Source of the DNA: Pseudofabraea citricarpa
Taxonomy: Eukaryota > Ascomycota > Leotiomycetes > Helotiales > Dermateaceae
NCBI GenBank assembly: GCA_029641185.1
Contig: JAPWGK010000001.1
Location: forward strand, 942,501-1,006,500
DNA length: 64,000 nt
Direction of reading: 5' to 3'
Made by a program: the position numbers and the translations under genes. Below are positions 11,557 to 22,620 of this stretch, in pieces; position 1 is the stretch's first letter, and each line of letters begins with the position of its first letter. Under the pieces are notes generated by a model. That model saw only the letters and a list, made by a program, of their open reading frames with translations. It was not told the origin of the DNA and searched no databases.

Positions 11557-11894
11557 TGATGATCTCATGACAAGAAGAGGGACAAGAGAGAGTTGGACGT
11601 AAATGTCGTACAAGAACGGAGATGTTTGAAGTCGCAGGTGGGGGTTTTGGAAGAGGGTGTAAAAGACTAAGTCAGCATGTTCGAGGTAGACGTTCATATT
11701 ATTAGATACCTAACTTCGCAAACCCTTAAAACAGTTCCGACCAAATTACCAGTTCCATATCAAAACCCTTTAGTCCAATCTTACACACACACACACTTCG
11801 GCTGAGCACTCTTGCCAATAATACTCGACAGTATTAGCAAGCCCCATGAACATAACAGCATCCTAAACCCGCCCACCAAAGAAAAGCTCGTCGC

Positions 11895-12182
11895 TTAAAT
11901 TCTCTTCCGCCCCTTCAAGTATGAAGCACCCACCCACTGAAGGATCTTCATCTGCGTATTATCATCATACTTAACCTCGTCCTTGTCCTTCCCCTTCGAT
12001 TTCTCTTTCCGTTTCTCTTTCTTCTTCTCACCCTTAGCCTCTACCGACCCACCACTATTCTTCGGCTCCTTGTAAACAACCAGAGCGTTTCCCACAGGGA
12101 CATCACGCGACCCGCGTTCGCCGTACGGCGTATCTCTCGGATCGCGTTGTCCTCTCGTGGGGTCTTGTTTCTTTGGTGACAT
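11895..12182 (-). CDS. small Lys-rich hypothetical protein
   Basis: Single-exon ORF of 95 aa from ATG at 12182, in a reasonable Kozak context (AAAC before ATG). The N-terminal 40 residues are rich in Arg/Asp/Gly/Pro, residues about 50-70 are a Lys/Glu tract, and the end (MKILQWVGASYLKGR) looks like a short amphipathic helix. I do not recognise a family. It is convergent with the secreted-protein gene. Codon choice and a sensible start favour a real gene, but length and composition leave doubt. Confidence 0.45.
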   Translation of the reverse strand: MSPKKQDPTRGQRDPRDTPYGERGSRDVPVGNALVVYKEPKNSGGSVEAKGEKKKEKRKEKSKGKDKDEVKYDDNTQMKILQWVGASYLKGRKRI

Positions 12183-13137
12183 GTTTCTGCTTGACTATTG
12201 AGATGGATTTGTTTGCTTTGTGTTTTGTGTTTGTTTCTGGGATCTGAGGAGAGAGAGAAAGAGAGATTGGAGGCACAACTGGACAAGCTTTTATATGGCT
12301 TTGAAGCAGGGCGCTAAATTTTATTTGTCGCCTTTAGTTACTCAGTTGGGTAGTTGGTTGACTCGTTGGATGGTTGGCTAGTTGGTTATTCAGTAGCTGG
12401 TTAACCAGACAGAGTCAAATCTGTCAGTTGATAATCTAGCTATGCGCCTACGTATTCATAATATCGGATGAGCTACTGATGCACGTATATAGACGAAAGA
12501 GAAATACACACAAATTCACACACTATCAAGATCATGTATTCATAGCTCAAATGAAACTAATCACTAGCATATAATCATCATCACATTTGCTTACTAACCA
12601 ACTCACCAACTTAGCTATTTCCTGAATCAAATTATACATACGAGTTCAAGTGATACTAACAATATGCTATCATGAATCTATCAAGGACCGGCCGTAAACT
12701 CATCAACATGAAAAGTAATAGAGGTAGGGTTACAACAACATAATAGTAGGTAAGCACAATACAATTTCACGAATGAAAAAAGACCCCTAAAAGAGAGAGA
12801 AAGAGAGGCACGTAGAGCTTCAATCTCCAATGCCCCCAATCTCTTGATCTTTTTGCCTTTTCATTCCTTAATAGTTATCCCAAGTAAAAGAAGAGGAAAA
12901 AACTCCACAAAACTCATACACGGTCTCTGCAATCTGCATCTGACCACACTCCAAAACCACTCCGCCACCCTGCCCCGCTTTGTTTGGAAGGTACAAAAGA
13001 AAAATTCGAAATGGTATCTTGGTAAACACGCTTGCTTGCTTTGGTTAATGACTGAACCCTCCCTCCTGTATCATAAATCTTGAAACGCCGCTCGTAAACA
13101 AAGCTCGAGAATTCGTTAGTTGTGTAATATCCGTGAC
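12183..13137. other. intergenic with imperfect GTTGG repeats
   Basis: No gene seen. At about 12335-12405 there is an imperfect GTTGGTTGA/GGTTGGCTAG repeat. The remainder is AT-rich, with CACACA-type simple sequence near 12505-12525. The right end probably contains the 3' UTR of the DUF7514-like gene. Confidence 0.45.
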
Positions 13138-15558
13138 TCAATACCGCCTGCCGCTGTAATCATCATATCCGCTTCCTCTTGAACCCTCCCTGTCTCGTTC
13201 CCGGTAGTATTCCTCGTATGGTGCTGCGTTTCTCGGGTCCCTGGGTCCCATCGGTGCAGAAGGTCGCAAATCTCTTGGGTCGTTGGATATAGAGTTACGG
13301 TGATCAATGGGAGCTGATCCCCTAAGGTCGTATGATCTGTCAGACCGATCTGGCTCTCCATTTCTCCCCATGTCTTGTATCCTGTCCCATCTTTCTGCAT
13401 CCCTTGGACTATTAAAATCGCTAGCAATTTTTGCTGACTCTTCTGTAGCTCTCCTATGGTGAGTGCGATCATCTCTGCCCCTTTTATCCCTAATATCAAC
13501 GGGCGGGGGAGGTGGTGGAAATGAGCCTGCGGGCGGTGGACTAAAAATCTGAGGTTGTGTGTAGCTTGAGGACGTTGGCGGTGGTCCATAAGTTGAACTT
13601 GAATGTAGATCATTCGGGGTCGAGTGACTGAAGGTCTTCAAGGGCGGGCTGCTTGGGCGTCGAACATTGGGGCGTGCGGACTGTGGTGTATATGTCTGGC
13701 TTGCTATACTCGGTGCAGGCTGATTCCGAGGATCTGAGTTGGGTAAATCTCTGGAGACCCGGTTGGCAGAATTTGCTCGGGTTCTGAAAGGTGCATCTTT
13801 TGTTGGTGGAATGTTAATACTTTCAGTACGTACTTTCCCGCCACCGGGTTGAGCTGTATAGGGTTGACGTTCGCGCTCGATTTTAATTGCATCGTCAATG
13901 ATGGCTGATTCGGAAACAGAAGGGCTACCAACGTACGGCATACGATCACGTTCCAAAGGCTTAGAGTGTTGTGTCGTCGGTGAAGTCTTGGGAATAGTTG
14001 GCTCGGTCGGGCGGGTTCTTGTGGTTGAGGCTTGGCGACTTGGTGGTTGACTTGTGATAGATTGTCGACGTCTAGTAGGAACCGATGCAAGGTCTTCGAA
14101 AAAGTCGGATATTGCTCTGTCGAGCAATTTCTTTGATTTGCGGTCCTCTTGTGGGGGTAATAGGTGCCTTGAGATTTGTTTTGGAAGACGCTCTGGTCTT
14201 CCATCTACCATCTCCCCGTCCGCATCAATAGGCGTGGCAAGAACAACCTTCTGTAATCGTGCAGTCTCTTCTGCTGGATATGCCATGATATTTATGGTCA
14301 TCCAATGTGCGAAGCCTACAGGCGTTAGAGCTGGGATCAATGGATCTTTGAAAACATCGTCTTGGATCAAGTGGTGTTGGCATCCAAGGTCTTGATATAG
14401 CTGAGAGATTTCGTCATTCGACAAAGATCCAAAGATGGATGTGAACCGATGCGTTTCCTTGTCAAGTTTATGGTTTGCATAGAACGTCGCCATCTTTGCG
14501 GGTGGGATAACGATGCTTCTTTTGGGGCTAAACTCGTCGATCTACCTCTCATTAGCCTTCCCTGGCAGGAGTCTAGAATGTTGATACTTACAAGATGGTT
14601 CGCAAGACCTCGCAAAATTTGACCCAGTCTTTCTGTCGGGTTGCCTTCATTATCAAAAAGCCTACCCCAGCGTTTGTCGATTGTGCTCAATTCGAGAGTG
14701 GAATAGGTCCGCGGAGCTCCTGTGGGACGACAAGGCTTGGAGTCACGATCAGTAAATCGCACTCCTGAAGGTTTATCCAGCGGGCTGCTTGGGGGTGAAG
14801 ATCTTGTAGGCGCCATTGGTGGTGAGTTATCTTTTGGGGCATGTGCGGGTGATGGTGGGGTGTAAACTCTTCGAGCAGTTGGTGGGGGAGATGCAGTCGA
14901 GTTTGATATGTTGGAAGGGTTCCGTTGCATAGATGCAGCTTTTGGTTCCTCGATGTTACCGGTCTGTTTAAAGTGCTCAAAGACTAAGGGTTCGTCAGCG
15001 GGGATAAGTAGGGAAAGAGCGACGAGAGCGGATGCAATGAGGCAAGATAAGAGGAGTTCCAAGTGCCCATCTAGATAGAGGACTGATAATTCTACCGACG
15101 CACAACCCGCACATGCGGATTATGGAGCAGGCTGAAGATTATCCGCTCCATCATGCAATGTCATCGCTGAAGTATGCTCAGTGATGATGCGAAGGGCCTT
15201 GCAATGCGTAGTTGGCCGGCCGGAGCTGGACGTAACACTTACGTTCTTTCTTGACCTTCTCCGTGATCTGTTCTGTGATCTTTTCCATGAGTGCAGGGGA
15301 CACTCCACTCTGGTTCGGAGGCTCTGAGCGATCAGGAGCCGTACTCATCTTGTCGTGGAGCGGAGGGGAAGAGCGTGGGTGTGGGATCGCAGAACTTGGT
15401 TGCCGGGCGGAGGAAATATCTCGAGGCTCTGCGGAATACTGGCTGGCGTGGTTGTGATCGCGATCGTGACCGTGATCATGGTTATGGTCGGGCATCCTCA
15501 TGTCAGAAGTCTCGAAATAACCAGCCTCTGACGGACGATGGGAGGGTTCGTAGGCCAT
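13138..15558 (-). CDS. fungal DUF7514-like domain protein, three exons
   Basis: 703 aa in exons 15558-15243, 14983-14592 and 14541-13138 (2112 nt, in frame). The ATG at 15558 (MAYEPSHRP) is the first in frame; the upstream frame is open but has no ATG. Residues about 1-105 are disordered, with a His/Asp repeat; a Pro/Ser linker follows. A conserved domain at about 205-370 begins TIDKRWGRLFDNEGNPTERL and includes YQDLGCQHHL, GFAHWMTI and RLPKQISRHLLP, which I recall as the DUF7514 type. The remaining C-terminus is low complexity: Pro/Ser/Thr, a seven-Pro run, then Arg/Asp-rich repeats. Molecular function is unknown; the charged tail suggests a nuclear or RNA-associated protein, which is inference only. 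Confidence 0.82.
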
Positions 15559-15860
15559 GGTGGGAGCAGCCTCGTCGTCCCAAGAACTCCCCTCCCTCCG
15601 CGATGAAGGTTGCGCCGCCGACGCTTTTGTACCTATGACGCTCGCAACAGGCACAGCTAACTGATGGGCAATAACTCAAGTCTGGGGCCTTAGTCGTTCG
15701 ATGGGAGATGGTGATTGATTTTGCGGGCAATGGGGTTGATTGAGGGGATGATGGTGCCGTAACCAAGTGGTTGCGAGGTGGGAGAAGAAAAGTTCCAAAA
15801 ACTGGTTGCCAGGGATCTGGATTTGATATGATCTGATTCAACTCGACTTCACACACACAC

Positions 15861-15906
15861 AACCAACGAACGAACGAACGAACGAACCAACCAACCAACC
15901 AACCAC
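15861..15906. repeat. (AACG)n / (AACC)n microsatellite
   Basis: Short tetranucleotide array, first AACG-type units then AACC-type units, directly after a CACACA stretch, in the upstream region of the DUF7514-like gene. Confidence 0.85.
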
Positions 15907-16373
15907 CAGCCAACCCAGTCTGCCTGCCCACCACCTTCGACTCCTCCATCTCCACCTCCACATCCACCACGGCCTTACCACTTACCACTTACCACTTAGC
16001 ACGTACTACACCAAATGTCACGCAAGATGCGAAACCATGACATCGACATCGATATCGATCATCAAATCTCAACTCAATTTAGCCGTAACATAGCTGCGCC
16101 GTACCTGCGGGAACAACTATTTGTGGCCGGCTGGTATGAAGCTGATACCAGACCGAGTACTTTCACCGAGTAAGAAGAGAGAGGCGGGGATGGCAGGGTG
16201 GCAGGCAAAGCATGTGCGTCTCTCGATCGTGAGTACGTGCTCCAGCAATCAAGCAAGCCGTCGAAGTAAGCAAGTAATAAGAGCATCTTGCATCTTGATT
16301 TTTTTCGGCAGCTCGCCCGTGTCGACTACGTCAGAGCGCCCTCATGCTGACTGACAGACTATCCTTAGGGGCA

Positions 16374-16409
16374 GGGGTTGAAGGGGTTGAAGGGGTTGAA
16401 GGGGTGTTC
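16374..16409. repeat. 9-bp minisatellite, unit AAGGGGTTG
   Basis: Three to four near-perfect tandem copies of a G-rich 9-mer. The G runs could in principle form a G-quadruplex on the plus strand; this is inference. Confidence 0.85.
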
Positions 16410-17526
16410 AGCGGGTTCAGCCACATGTGCACAACATGTGTTCATGCTCGACCGACCAGACCAGCCATGGCGCAGCATCATTATTCGCCAGCCATCGTTC
16501 GCTGGCGGAACGGCGCGTGGGTGGTGGGCATACAGTACAGTACCTAGTGAACACAGCAGCAGACCACCTAGTCTGCCTCTCTAGGGACCTGAAGAACCAC
16601 CTCATCGGGATGTTTCGCGCGCGGAACAGGGCCAACAGAGACCCGGACGACGGCCACTAGCCATGAATCAAGACGTCCGACATGCACATCCTCTGTCAGC
16701 TCCGCTTTTGACCCTCCAAGTGCACTCAATCGACATACATTGTATCTCATGCTAGTGCTAGAGCACCGCTAGGAGTGTAGCGAGCCGTTTGGAAGATGTT
16801 GTGGAGTTATCTCTAGCTGGATACATCTGAGCTCTGCCCCATCCGTCCTCGGTAAAGGCAACTCGGTGAGCTTGCCTTGTTGTTGAAGCCCCTGGTCAAT
16901 CCTCCTCGAAGGGGTAGAAGGAGCAAGTTTCGGTAGGATCGAAGTATGGAGCAGTTGAAAATTGTACTTGTCTGCTCGTTGGGCTGCCGGCACCATATAG
17001 CTAGATTCTTTACATTGTCAAGGCACGACAAAGCTTGGAGGGTTTAGTCATGTTAGCTTAGCTATTGGTCACGAATCGAAGCAGATCTGAAAAGAGCATT
17101 TTCCATAGTACGATTGCCAAGCCAAGGCAGTTTCTTTCTAACTACATTTTGGCACGTCTCGAGACAGCTGGTGCCATTTGCGAGAAAGAAGAAAGATAAA
17201 AGGAAAGCCATCAAAAGAGGCACAAAGACTACCGCTGCTTTCCCATTCTGTAGCACCCACCACCCAGCCATGATACTTGCAAGCTCTCCTATATCAAGCA
17301 TCTGCCCTGATAAACGAGAAGAGATGAAAGGAGAACTCCTCGGAAAAGAAAGAAATCCCACGTAAGCAGCTTGGTTTTCAGCTAGAACAGACCCTTAGAG
17401 CCCTCGTGCTTCAAATAGCTGCCTTGATCAATCTGTAAAGAAAAAAGATCAGAAGAAAACATCGCGGAAGAAGAGAAATTTCAGGCAGCTTGATTCTCAT
17501 TAGATCAGGCAAGCAAGTTCTCGAAC

Positions 17527-18835
17527 TTAGTTATCATGATTGAAATCATCTTCGTCCTCGCTTTCATCGTGATCCTTTTGCTGGTGAACAGGGCGCTTGA
17601 TGGCATAATATGGCATTTCTTTCTTTACGAGCTACGAGTAAAAATGGTTAGTGAGCTTCGATGTTAGCCAATTGGAAATGGAATCGACTTACTGGTTTTG
17701 CCCAACGGGAGGTACGAACGGGAGGTTGTTGTATAGAGTTTGTTGATCGCACCGAGGCACCGCTGGCATTTTCAGTTGCGGTCGACATTGTACTATAGCT
17801 GGGCGCTTGCAGGGAATTCGAGACGTCGCCTAGGTCACGTTGAGGATGGTGAGGCTGAGGAACAGGTTGTTGGACAGCATTTCGGCGTCTAGGGTCGACA
17901 GTGGTCCAGCTAGCTACACTTGCAGTATTTTGTTTCAAGCGGGCTTCATATGGATTGCTTGCCGTTGATTCTTTGGTACTAACAGCTAGCTGGCTCATGG
18001 AGCTCGTGAGAGCAGCAGCATATGCGCCAGATTGCTGACCACCGTTGGCGAAACTGATCTGGCTTTCGGCAATGCTTATGCCCTGTTTGCAGTCAGCCAC
18101 TCATTCTCTGTCTGTTTTATATACGCCCAAGAACTTCAACTCACATCTCCTGCATCGTCGATGTCATCATATGCATCGCTGTAGTCAGAGTCCTCGCCGA
18201 AAGGATCGTCATAGCCTTCAGTGAATGTGGCATCTTCATCCGGGGCCAACTCTCCATTGGGAGAAGGCGCAGTCATGAGTCCAGGTTCTTGAGACTCCTT
18301 CCAGCTAATGCATTCTTTGCACCACTATGTGATGTTGTTAGCAATTCATATTCGGCTGAATTATTCCCGTGCGAGAACTTACTCGAGAGGAGCGTCGTTG
18401 CGATTTGCTGAACTCATCCAGCACCTTCACCAAATGGCAATACTCACACTCGAGTTCTTGCATCTTAGTCAATGAGTCAGTCATGCTCATGTAATGGATT
18501 TAAAAATCCATCACCTACCTGTTCTCCCTTGCATGATCTGCAGATCAATTTGGCTGTGACAGCGTTGACCATTTGGCCATTGGCAACCTTTGTGGCATAC
18601 TTGTTGGTTTCGTTCTTCGAGTACTGCGAATTGAGCTTTGTTTTGTGACAGCGGCCACAGATGTAGCTACAGATTTGTCAGAAGGCGAGGAAGGGGGAAT
18701 TGTGTAGAACGTACCTAGGCAATAGGGGGACAGCTTTACGCCTAATCATTCTGTTAGCTAGTATCAATTCGATGGGGTGTGGAGGACGTACTGTTCAGCA
18801 GTCATGCTGTTAAACTTCTGGTTGTTGACAGGCAT
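17527..18835 (-). CDS. Stc1-domain zinc-binding protein
   Basis: Seven exons by splice signals. The start ATG at 18835 (MPVNNQKFNS) is followed by RKAVPLLPSYICGRCHKTKL, where the first CxxC begins. LICRSCKGEQ, then ECEYCHLVK and WCKECISW supply the further cysteine pairs of the LIM-like Stc1 domain (about residues 20-120). An acidic Asp/Glu stretch, a Ser/Asn/Gln-rich middle and an acidic tail ending DDFNHDN follow. In Schizosaccharomyces pombe Stc1 links the RNAi Argonaute complex to the CLRC histone methyltransferase complex. In Pezizomycotina the domain occurs in many proteins whose role is untested, so the RNAi link here is inference. Its upstream region is CT-rich on the coding strand and carries overlapping spurious ORFs. 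Confidence 0.85.
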
Positions 18836-21361
18836 GTTGACTGGATTTCTTGAGATTAGTTTAATGCCGACAAAGATTGTGCTCAAAGTTGACGAGCTTG
18901 ATGATGCGAATGAGCGAAGAGGGGTGAATGAACTAGAATAAAGAAAGTAAAAAGTGCATTAGGAGGAGGATTGTGGAGGAAATGACGTTGGAGTGAATAT
19001 GTTTGATGGAACAAGAAGAATAGAGAGAGATAGTTTGTAGGTTCTTTCTCGAGTTGAGAGGATTTTGTAAGAGATGGTTGCGTTTGGTGCTGAGAACAAA
19101 TTGAACTTGGGGCTGTATTGAGGTACCGAGAGGTCCAAAGCACGGAGGGAAAGCATGTAGTACTTACATGGTATCTGGTTCCTGCTGGCTCTGATCTGTA
19201 GAACGAAGGATGTTGTGATCGTGCAGGCTTGAGAAGAGTTAGTGGCGCAGCCCTTAAAGATCCAAGTTGTGAGATCTTTTGGTACAGTGAAAGAATGTGG
19301 GGAGGAAGAGTGCGCGCGCAGTGGTCGTGGCGGCGGTGTGTGTAGTAGAAAGAGTGCGAGGCTGCTGTTGTGTGCGGTGAAGTTGTATGGCGGCAGGAGT
19401 AGGGCAGAAGAAGATCGATCTGAAGCTGGTTGTGTGCAGGAAGGCACATGGAATCAACTTACTTGTCAACAGGACTGGAGATGCAGTATTCTGTTATGAT
19501 CTAGGCAAGAGATCCTTTACAATATGCTGTAGTAGAAGCAGCGTGCGGCGTGAATGTATGGACTCAAGCAGTAAAAGAGGAGGGGAGTTGACCCATGAAG
19601 ATGAAAGTGTGGTCAAAGAAGATCGGGGAGTTGGGGAGTTGAAGGAGAAGATAAATTGGTAGGTTGGTTGACGAATGTGTTTGTTGTGGTGAGCGTGCAA
19701 TTTAGTCTACAAAGACTGGAAGGCACGCTAGGAAAGGAAACCTGCGAGCTGCCACAGTTGAGAGTTGTCTCTTCTTTGTCCGAAATATCAACTGAACCAC
19801 TTTACACCAGACTACACTGTAGTTCCACTTTCTGTTAGAACCCGCCAATGTCTCGGTACAGGCTCGTTCTCTGGCGACCTGAACAAGACTCACCAAAGTC
19901 CTGCAGAGCAAACCAAAATCCGCGACTGAGCCAGATAGAGACTGAGCCAGATAGAGCCGGATAGACCCAACTCACCGCAAGATGGATTCGACGTTTGCTT
20001 GTATGCGACCTGAAAATAGGCCTCTACCTCTTAAGAACGACATACAATTTACACTACAAATGAGAGCAGCCTTACCTATTCCATCCTCTGAATTATCCTC
20101 AACTACATGTGGAGAGCGAGAACTCCAGAAGATCGTCTTGCACCATATGCTTCAGTGGAAGAAAGGTAGACATCGGTATGCCCTACTTCATGTTCAAGCT
20201 GAGTGTTTACAATATTTCTTGCACTTGCAGAAGAGCTGACGGTATGGATTACCGTCTTGACAATTAGACATCCTGTTCAGACTTCTGGACAGCAAAAGCC
20301 CGGTTGGAAATCTCCCATTTGTCATCTCATATATCGGTTGTCGCGGTCGTACCCGCTCTGAACCCAGGTCACTTTCCCTTGGGTAGTCCGAATCTCAAAG
20401 AAGCCCGTATGAGGGTAATCCCGACTCTGATCCAGCCCTGGCATGGGCTGATCCCTTGCCCAAGGGATCTACTTGCAGTCTTGCACACCTCGACGCCGTA
20501 CACTACAACGGGTCCCTTTCAGCTCTCACCAGAGCCCTCTTGTTTACGGACATACACTGCTTACAATTGAGTGTCCTGGGCGATTCCAGTGGCTATTTGG
20601 AGCTGCAGCTTGCCTCGGAACCCCTGAAAATCTTGCTCCTCTCCCGTACGGTATCCAGAACCGAACCCAACACGGTGGACTGGGGCTAGATGAAACATAT
20701 CCGTCCGATCGTTATTCGATGATTTGAGCATGGGTTGGCTCTTTTGACTCATGTATCAATGCGGGATTTGCCACTCAGGCAGCTCTTTGTCTGGGCTCCA
20801 TTTGCCGGCGATGGAGGAAGTCGAGGTGCTCATCACGCTGATCACATCTCATCACATTGATCACACCCACAGCGGCAAGGCGAAGGTGGTTGCATCTTGA
20901 CCCAACAGCAAGGTGCCTTGCATGAACCTACACCTACCTTCCCTTTCGTCTTCAACGCTCGCCTCGCCCTCACGCATTTCTCTGAAGTGAGGGGACATAT
21001 CAAGAGATGACATGACCAGTACGAAGCACAGAACATCCAATGTCTTCAAACCTTGAAACTGACCAGAAGCGCGCCGGCCCACCGTACCAAAATGCAGGTG
21101 GCTGGGGCCGAGAGCAGCGGAAGACGGAAAGGCTACGGCAACGGGGCGTCGCTGGCTGGCTAGCTGGCTGGGGAAATCAGGGGCCAAAGCCTGCAGCCTT
21201 AGTGGCTAGGTACCCGAGAGCTCTTTTGCAGGAACTGACCAGGGGCCCGGAGCACACGTCGCTTTTCTGGAAAAACTGGGAAAGTCTTGAAGCCTTGGGC
21301 ACAACAGTGTGTGTGTGTGACGCAAGTCAGATAGGGGGCTGCATGAGAGCTTGTCCATGGG

Positions 21362-21389
<28 letters not shown>
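21362..21389. repeat. (GCA)n / CAG trinucleotide repeat
   Basis: About nine uninterrupted CAG units, followed by a CAA-interrupted end. Not inside any supported coding frame. Confidence 0.9.
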
Positions 21390-21392
<3 letters not shown>

Positions 21393-21684
21393 CATACGTA
21401 CAGCAGGATGTACTGTACAGAACGGCTGCGCCCGGCGCCCACGCGAGACCTGCACGTCGCTGTCGTCGATTCCACGAGAAGGACGGTACCACCATGGCAC
21501 GGCAAAATGGAGGATACCGCAGTGATGTGGCGACCGAAGTGTAATCAATCAGCCAGCACTGGAATTTGCCTTTTGACTGGCCTGTCTATATCATTCCTGG
21601 CACTACTGTAGAGTACAGTAGGTGATTTGTGCCACTGGCAGAAATGCTGTCCGAGAGCTCGGAGAACGCGTCAACGGCAAGAGG

Positions 21685-21719
21685 CATGGATGGATGGATG
21701 GATGGCATGGCATGGCATG
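21685..21719. repeat. (ATGG)n then (CATGG)n microsatellite
   Basis: Four to five ATGG units pass directly into three CATGG units, a compound microsatellite in non-coding DNA. Confidence 0.85.
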
Positions 21720-21810
21720 TTGGAGGTCCTTGCGAAAGTCAAATAGCAGCACCCCGATTCCCAAATCCAGGCTGTCTGCCCGCGTAGGTCCAGCATGCAG
21801 CAGCAGCCAG

Positions 21811-21838
21811 CAGCGTCCAGCGTCCAGCGTCCAGCGGC
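21811..21838. repeat. CAGCGTC 7-bp repeat
   Basis: Three near-perfect copies of a 7-mer, adjacent to a second CAG-rich stretch at about 21791-21812. Confidence 0.8.
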
Positions 21839-22355
21839 CACCGGTTCCCAACGAGGACAAACGGCGTGCATTGAAATAATCGATGGTGCGAAACAGGGAG
21901 GATCTAGAATTATTTGTAGACGGCTGCAGGCTGGGCTGCTGCTACGACGGTCGTATTATTGTCGCAACAAGCACTGCGGCAGTCGAAACATTAGGTCTTC
22001 GCCCCCGCCTGAGTGATCAGCTCGAAGTTCATGCTTCCCTCTCGACCGCATTGAGGCGCACAGAGTTCTGCGACCATCATCGCTGTACTTAATTTTAACT
22101 TACTGTCCCATAAGTGCTAATTATTATCCAGTGGTGCACAGTGCACAGTGCACTATACACACTACCCCCTTTCCGGGAGAGCTAAGGGGAAGCTCGCCGT
22201 GGCTGTAGTAGTGTGGTAAGGCATAAATCATGACACAAATTACATGAACCCTTTGATGAAGTTTTTGATTGCTGCGTCGGGCTAAAATAGACCACGGTGC
22301 CAGTGAGTGGTTTGACAAGCGCGCTGTGGAAAGGAAGCGGCGGGAATGAGATGAA

Positions 22356-22391
22356 GTCAGTCAGACGTCAGAAGTCAGAAGTCAGAAGTCA
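22356..22391. repeat. GTCAGAA 7-bp repeat
   Basis: Four imperfect copies of a 7-mer in tandem (the first copy is GTCAGAC). Confidence 0.8.
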
Positions 22392-22598
22392 CTCACAGTC
22401 TGATGGGACTGAAGACCCGAACTCTGGATGCTGAAGAGAGAGAGGGAAGGAAGCTGGAAGCAGGGAGGGACGCTAGCACTAACCAAACACGTGCAGCGCA
22501 ATAGATAGTTGAGTCTTGAGAAGCCAGGAAAGGAAGACTATTGAATCCCGGACGCTCTCGAGTCGGTCTCTTTCTGCTGCTACTGTCGGTCGCTGCTC

Positions 22599-22620
22599 TC
22601 TCGCCTCGCCTCGCCTCGCC
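22599..22620. repeat. (CTCGC)n pentanucleotide repeat
   Basis: Four tandem CTCGC units in the distal upstream region of the kinase gene. Confidence 0.85.

Larger units (their letters stand above)
15559..17526. other. intergenic, about 2 kb, repeat-bearing
   Basis: The left part is upstream of the DUF7514-like gene and carries an AACG/AACC tetranucleotide tract. A 9-bp minisatellite sits near 16.4 kb. Frames up to about 160 codons at 15503-15988 (-) are read through the 5' leader and repeats, and are rejected as genes. Nothing else could be supported. Confidence 0.5.

Noticed and set aside
13116..13613. Alternative minus-strand ORF inside the DUF7514-like gene
   Set aside because: A frame shadow of the low-complexity C-terminal region.
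18883..19449. 188- and 162-codon overlapping minus-strand ORFs
   Set aside because: They lie in the pyrimidine-rich leader of the Stc1-domain gene, overlap in two frames, and have His/Ser/Leu-biased composition without any motif.
21040..21525. 161-codon plus-strand ORF with poly-Ser
   Set aside because: Driven by the CAG repeat; no domain, and neighbouring frames are equally open.
21362..22391. Closely spaced short repeats as a CRISPR array
   Set aside because: Units are 3-7 bp, contiguous and unrelated to each other, with no spacers; the genome is eukaryotic.
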